Shown here in pieces: positions 59,378 to 64,000 of a stretch of 64,000 nt of DNA (positions are counted from its first letter, which is position 1; every line of letters starts with the position of its first letter). This stretch comes from Dactylellina haptotyla (Eukaryota > Ascomycota > Orbiliomycetes > Orbiliales > Orbiliaceae). The DNA is taken from contig CM062381.1 in the NCBI GenBank assembly GCA_031310005.1, positions 868,001 through 932,000 on the forward strand, given 5' to 3'. The notes beneath the pieces were generated by a model. That model was given only the letters and a program-made list of their open reading frames with translations, did no database searches and was not told the DNA's origin. The position numbers were made by a program, and so were the translations under genes.

Positions 59378-62300
59378 TCTTCCGCGGCTTCTTCTGCTTG
59401 CTCTAAGCTTCGCTTATGCTCCGGTTGCTTGCAGCGGGATGTTTTCTTTATTCTAAATTGCGGGGGAGTTGGTTTTGTGTGAAAGGGGTGGTAAGAAGAG
59501 GTTGCTACTGTTGGTGAGATATGTCTGGGTTCGGAGAGTTTTTTGCCTTGCTTTCTCGTTCTTCTAGGTGTTTTCCTTAGCCTGGAGATGGGGGGTGTTA
59601 TATTCAGAGGATATAGAAGATATGTCTGTGCGACGACTCTGAGTGAAAAGGAAAAAAAATAAGTGAGATCTGAGGTCGCTTTTGCGGTTTTCGTATCAAA
59701 CGAAGAAGAAATATACAAGTCCTGCGGGGAGATCTTCCTGATCCGAGGAACGAAGAGAAGAAGAAAAAAGAAATAAGATCGGTGATGTTTTGCTATTCAC
59801 ACCCGAAGCAGAGAGTCGCAAGTGGGTTTCCGGGGAGCTGCAAAGCCACAATTGTACAATGGCATACGAGAGCAGGCCGGAAACAGAGCGAGATGCGATA
59901 GGATAGGATTCGTCCGTTTGGTTGGGTTGAGATTGCAGTCGAACGTTCGACGGGGGAATGGAAGAGGCCGGCTGGAGGGGGACTAAAAATAAAAACTTTG
60001 GATTCGGCAATGCACAGCAAACGTCAAGCCGTATAGATTGAGAATGACGGATGGGTTCTAGAAGTAGGAAGACCAGTTCCTTTTTTTTCTCTGTCTGCTA
60101 GTTTTTTCACTCGGTGGAGCGAAACAAGGGAAAAAAGACTAACGGCCTGGAAGAAGGTCGGAGGATAGAAGGGTATTTCTGTTCTTTCTGTCTTCGGGCA
60201 AGGGCGACGTCGAATTTTTTCGGGGAGGTTTGGGTGTTTCAGTGTTCGCAAGCGGGCGAGATCGAACAGAAGAGAAAGGGGGACGAGATGACGAAGGAGC
60301 TAAGGATTGGAATTCGGAATGGAAGAAATGAAGCCGAAGAGAAGCAGAAGTCGAAGGGAAGGGTTCTCAAGAGAGGAGGTTTGTATATGTCAGACCGGAA
60401 GAAGAAGAAGAATAATAATAATAATAAGACGAAGAAGACGAAGAGACGGAGTGGCAGTAGTGGGAAAGAGGAGGAGAGTGTGGGAGAGAGTCAGTCAGTC
60501 AGTCGGCCGGTCAGTCAGCCAGTCGACAGCGTATTCTACCTATCCGAGCACGCTTCCCTACCTATTCACTGCTCAGAAGGTACTTAGTTGGGTGGTGGGG
60601 TTAGTTGGGTGCTCGTGCTTCGTTCGAGTCGAGCCGAGTGGGCGGGTATTGGTTATAAGAGCAGCCCAATCTCGCCTCGCCTCTCCTCTTTCTCGCTCGC
60701 TTCCGATATATCTTCTTATTATTTATTATTCTACTCTATTTCACTGTTTACCTCACCGGCGATTCTAACTCTTATTCTTTTATTTTTATTTTCCTTATTT
60801 TCATTTTATTTTTTTGGTTCTGTTCGGTCAGGGGCGGTTGGCTGGGCACACGAGACGGAAGGAAGGAAGGATAAATGAAATATGCGGTTGCAATAAGATT
60901 ATTAAATTGCAGGCACAGCGGCTCGAAGGGCTCGAGAACTCCAGCCAGCCAGACTCAGCGCCAGAAAATTCCTCGCAGCGGAACAATAACAAGACGGTGC
61001 TAATCAGCTAGGCTTGCGGGCCCCAATATGCCCAATATCAGGGGATTGATAATCACAGCCTGGGAAGGAGGCGAACGACCCAACCAACCCGTCGGCACAA
61101 GTTTTGTACCAGAGTGGTAAGTCGGAGGGTGAGAGGGAGCTATAGATATCTTCGTCGTACGGCGCGGCATTCACTGGTAAACGCCGCGAATCAATTTAAT
61201 CTTCCCTTTCTTCCTTTTCCTTTCTGCTTGACGCTCGCTCGAGTGGAATTAACATCCGCCGCAGGCCGCCCGACGGGGTGTTTCTCGTGAGAAATGTGAG
61301 AAATCTTGCCTCTGCACGGCTTTCAACAGGCGACTGCTGTTCTTCTTTTCATCCGATATCGTATATATGCGGACAGGGCACAAGAGACACCGCCAAAACG
61401 GACGAACGCCGCCCCAACAGTTCTCCTCCCTCCAGACGGAGGAGGGGGAAACCGTCGGCAGCGGCGGGGTAGTTTCGACTGTGTGAGTCCGGCCCAGGCG
61501 GCAAGACACAGAAGGTGGAGAGGCAATAAATCTTAATATGTGTCTGTCTGTCAGGTACGACATCTTTTTTCCTCGGGTGGACAATATAACATGAAACGCC
61601 GGCGGGCACACCTGTCAGAGCCCAGCCCGTATCGATAACATGCAGAACAAACCACTCTGCCCAAGCGTCCCGGGCTGGATCCAGGTGAAAATTTTACAAC
61701 AGAACATGACATAAGAGGGGAAAAGGCCAGTGCTGTTGTGCCCGCAGTGAGTAAAGTCGAGCTCTGGTAGCACCGACTCGCGGGTCACTCGAGGCATTTC
61801 CTCCTTCTCCTTCTCTGCCACCGGCCATCTGAAACACTGGCTGCTCGATTCGGGCTTAGTGCCTGTCGCCCGATTCGCGGCCTATTTTTAGCAGCTGAGC
61901 GAAATTCGAGTAACGTGAGCGGAGAGGCGTTTGTCCGCACAAATTGTCGATGTCCGTTTTGCCTCACGAAAGTAAAATAAATCGGAAATTGAAAATTGAA
62001 AATATTAAACAAAAAAGTGATCGAAAGATAGCAAGTCAGACAGTCAGACGGGGAGCCGGTCAATCGGACATCGAGATCCTGCGCGAGTGCAGCTCCAGAA
62101 ACAAGATCCTCCTGCAGCCCCGCCCCTCCACAGCCTATCAGACAGCGTTCGCTCCCGGTCACCTGAAAGAGGTAGCGCCCAGTCGAGGCCCACCGCCCGA
62201 AGACCGTCCCGTTGCTGTGATTGGCCGGGTCCGACTGCCTTGAAGAAAAATCTGTGGGCCAACAGCCTCTTCTCTTCTCTTCTCCGTCTGTCATCCATCA

Positions 62301-63045
62301 CGTCACTCCGTCTACGAAGGTAAGCTGATCTGATGCCCGCCGCTCTTTTCCGTCTCTCGCTAGGGGCCCGCTTTCGTCTTGTATATGTCTTTGTCTGTCT
62401 GTATTGTATGATGAATCAAAATTAATATTGGAGCTGTCCTAGTCGCTCTGCGGCGCTGAGGACAAGCAATAATTACATACGCAACTTTAAACACTCTGAT
62501 CGATCCTTCTTGCTTTATGATATCTCTCGCACTCGAAATATTATCATCCGTTGCAATTGGTGGACCCGAGCTAACTGAAACGTATCGCAACCAGGCACCA
62601 TCTGCACATACGCACTCGTCTGCAGAACGACAGCTATTTGGGATTCTGCGGGTGGAAGGAACTGACCACCAAACGCGTGCGGTATCAACACCTCACACGA
62701 ACAACCTCAAACTCAACCTTGAAATATATATCCGCTGTAGCATTTTCTGAATGACATCCGACTTCTTCAAATCTCCATCTCATCTTCTGCATTCTCGTGT
62801 TCGCATTGCCCCAGTAGTCTTGATTCTCGCTTCTTCGCCCTTCTCACTTTCGTAATCGCTGAAATCACCGCGCACGTGCCATCTATCCCTCTCTCTGTCT
62901 CTTACAATCACCCACCACCACCACCGCGCGTTCGCCTTCTAAGGCTCTCATCGTAATCAAACTCTAACCATAACCGTGGCCCGCCTCCCATATCGTCATA
63001 CATCATAACTCCCGTATTGCATGACAGTAGTCCACCCTGCTCGCC
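59378..63045. other. 3.7 kb divergent intergenic region between nbp2-like gene and ssu72
   Basis: No gene is supported. Lys/Glu-rich and Ser-rich frames (60024-60878, 61249-61611, 61785-62301) overlap on both strands. CT-rich stretches at 60660-60810 could be promoter or leader. A CAGT-type short repeat lies at 60490-60520. A CCAAT box in reverse (GATTGG) is at 62218-62223. No tRNA or snRNA was recognised; an uncalled noncoding RNA is possible. Confidence 0.45.
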
Positions 63046-64000
63046 ATGAGTAAACCGCGCTCCACAACCCCTCCTGGCGACCCGCCTCCAGAGGTTCTCG
63101 CCCTCTACCCTCCCCCCAGGAACATAAAACCACGAACCCCGCCCCCACCACCCGGCATCCCCGGCCGCCAGGGACCACCCGAAGACTTCCCCTTGACCTT
63201 CTGCACCGTCTGCGCGAACAATCAGAACCGGTATGTTTCCATATCTCACAAACATGCACACACTCTCTATCAAAACCCACGGAAATCATCTAATTCTTGA
63301 CATATATCCGTCGTTATATAAAACAGATCAATGGAAGCCCACCTCGTCCTCTCGCAGGCCGGCTTCCCCGTCATCTCCTTCGGCACGGGTTCTGCCGTCC
63401 GCCTGCCCGGCCCGTCTATCGATAAACCCAACATCTACGCCTTCAACGCCACCTCCTACGACGAAATGTACACCGAACTCAAAGCGCGCGATATAAGGCT
63501 CTACACGGCAAACGGCCTCCTCAGCATGCTCGACCGCAACAGGAAGATCAAACGCAGCCCCGAGCGCTGGCAGGACTGGCAGGTTGGGCTCCCCCGCGTC
63601 GGTGCCGGACCGGTGGATAAGCGCGGCACGGGGGAGAAGACATACAGCGATGAAGTGGAGAGCGGGGTTGTTGATGTTGTTATTACCTGTGAGGAGCGGT
63701 GTTGGGATGCTGTTGTCGATGGTAGGTTACCTATTCTGCATGCTCCATATAAGGGATTTTATATATATCTATATATACACTCGAGAACCAAAGACTAATT
63801 CATACTACTGTGGATAGATTTAATCGCCCGCGGGTCGCCGCTAAATCGGCTCGTACACGTTATCAACGTTGATATAAGGGATAACCACGAGGAGGCAGCA
63901 GTGGGAGGAAAAGGAATACTCGAGCTGGCAAAGATGTTAACCGCCGCCGCGAAGGAGGAGAAGGAAAAAGCGGCGAACGAGGCTAGAGATTTCGATAGGA
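63046..64000 (+). CDS. ssu72: Ssu72, RNA polymerase II CTD Ser5 phosphatase (partial, 3' end off window)
   Basis: Exons 63046-63230, 63327-63721 and 63818 onwards join in frame; the third runs off the right edge. Introns are both 96 bases. Ssu72 is a protein phosphatase that removes Ser5 phosphates from the RNA polymerase II tail and works with the cleavage-polyadenylation factor. The active-site loop CANNQNRS (Cys56, Arg62, C-X5-R) is rebuilt across the first splice, followed by [12 protein letters not shown] and [14 protein letters not shown]. Later blocks YDEMYTEL and VVITCEERC, with a partial [16 protein letters not shown], are also typical of the family. The Pro-rich N-terminus of about 50 residues is a common fungal extension. 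Confidence 0.95.

Noticed and set aside
60114-60878. Lys/Glu-rich and Ser-rich plus-strand frames upstream of ssu72
   Set aside because: They follow purine-rich and pyrimidine-rich DNA and overlap in several frames.

Overview
This window is nuclear DNA of a filamentous ascomycete (Pezizomycotina). The signs are genes split by short GT-AG introns with CTAAC-type branch points, the fungal-only families present (PTH11/SAT4-type rhodopsin-like receptor, HET domain, Zn2Cys6-MHR regulator, Egh16-like secreted protein, Gwt1), CT-rich tracts ahead of genes, and wide AT-leaning spacers. The class cannot be fixed from sequence alone. The Egh16-like protein and the long gene-poor spacers would fit Leotiomycetes or Orbiliomycetes, but this is only a guess. 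No plasmid, phage, CRISPR array, rRNA or convincing tRNA was seen, and no intact transposon.

Layout. 1-5.7 kb is gene-poor and holds no convincing gene. 5.8-7.4 kb (-) is a seven-helix SAT4/PTH11-type membrane protein. 10.4-12.2 kb (+) is gwt1 (GPI inositol acyltransferase), which converges on noc2 (-, 12.4-14.7 kb, 60S export). 15.0-18.6 kb (-) is a large HET-domain protein. 21.0-25.8 kb (+) is a tricalbin-like ER-plasma membrane tether with five C2 domains and a GC-AG intron. 28.4-30.4 kb (+) is an MFS transporter with a His-rich central loop. 31.1-34.1 kb (-) is a Zn2Cys6 transcription factor with a polyQ tail. 37.0-38.0 kb (+) is cgi121 (KEOPS). 38.7-40.5 kb (-) is a secreted Gly/Pro/Met- and Asp-rich protein with dibasic sites. 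43.5-44.6 kb (+) is an F-box protein. 46.6-50.3 kb (+) is HMG-CoA reductase. 51.5-51.8 kb (-) is ribosomal protein eS21. 52.3-53.5 kb (-) is an Egh16-like secreted protein. 55.1-56.4 kb (-) is a second F-box-like protein. 57.8-59.4 kb (-) is an Nbp2-type SH3 protein. 63.0 kb to the right edge (+) is ssu72, cut by the window end.

The genes do not form an operon or an obvious biosynthetic cluster. Most are conserved housekeeping functions: membrane lipid and GPI metabolism, ribosome production, tRNA modification, Pol II CTD phosphatase. Among them sit single lineage-specific genes: the receptor-like protein, the HET protein, the secreted dibasic-site protein and the Egh16-like protein. For every multi-exon gene I joined exons by hand from splice consensus, and the reading frame closes across each join. 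The most interesting objects are the secreted precursor-like protein at 38.7-40.5 kb, the Egh16-like protein with a predicted N-terminal histidine, the GC-AG intron of the tricalbin, and a near-perfect direct repeat in the eS21 promoter.
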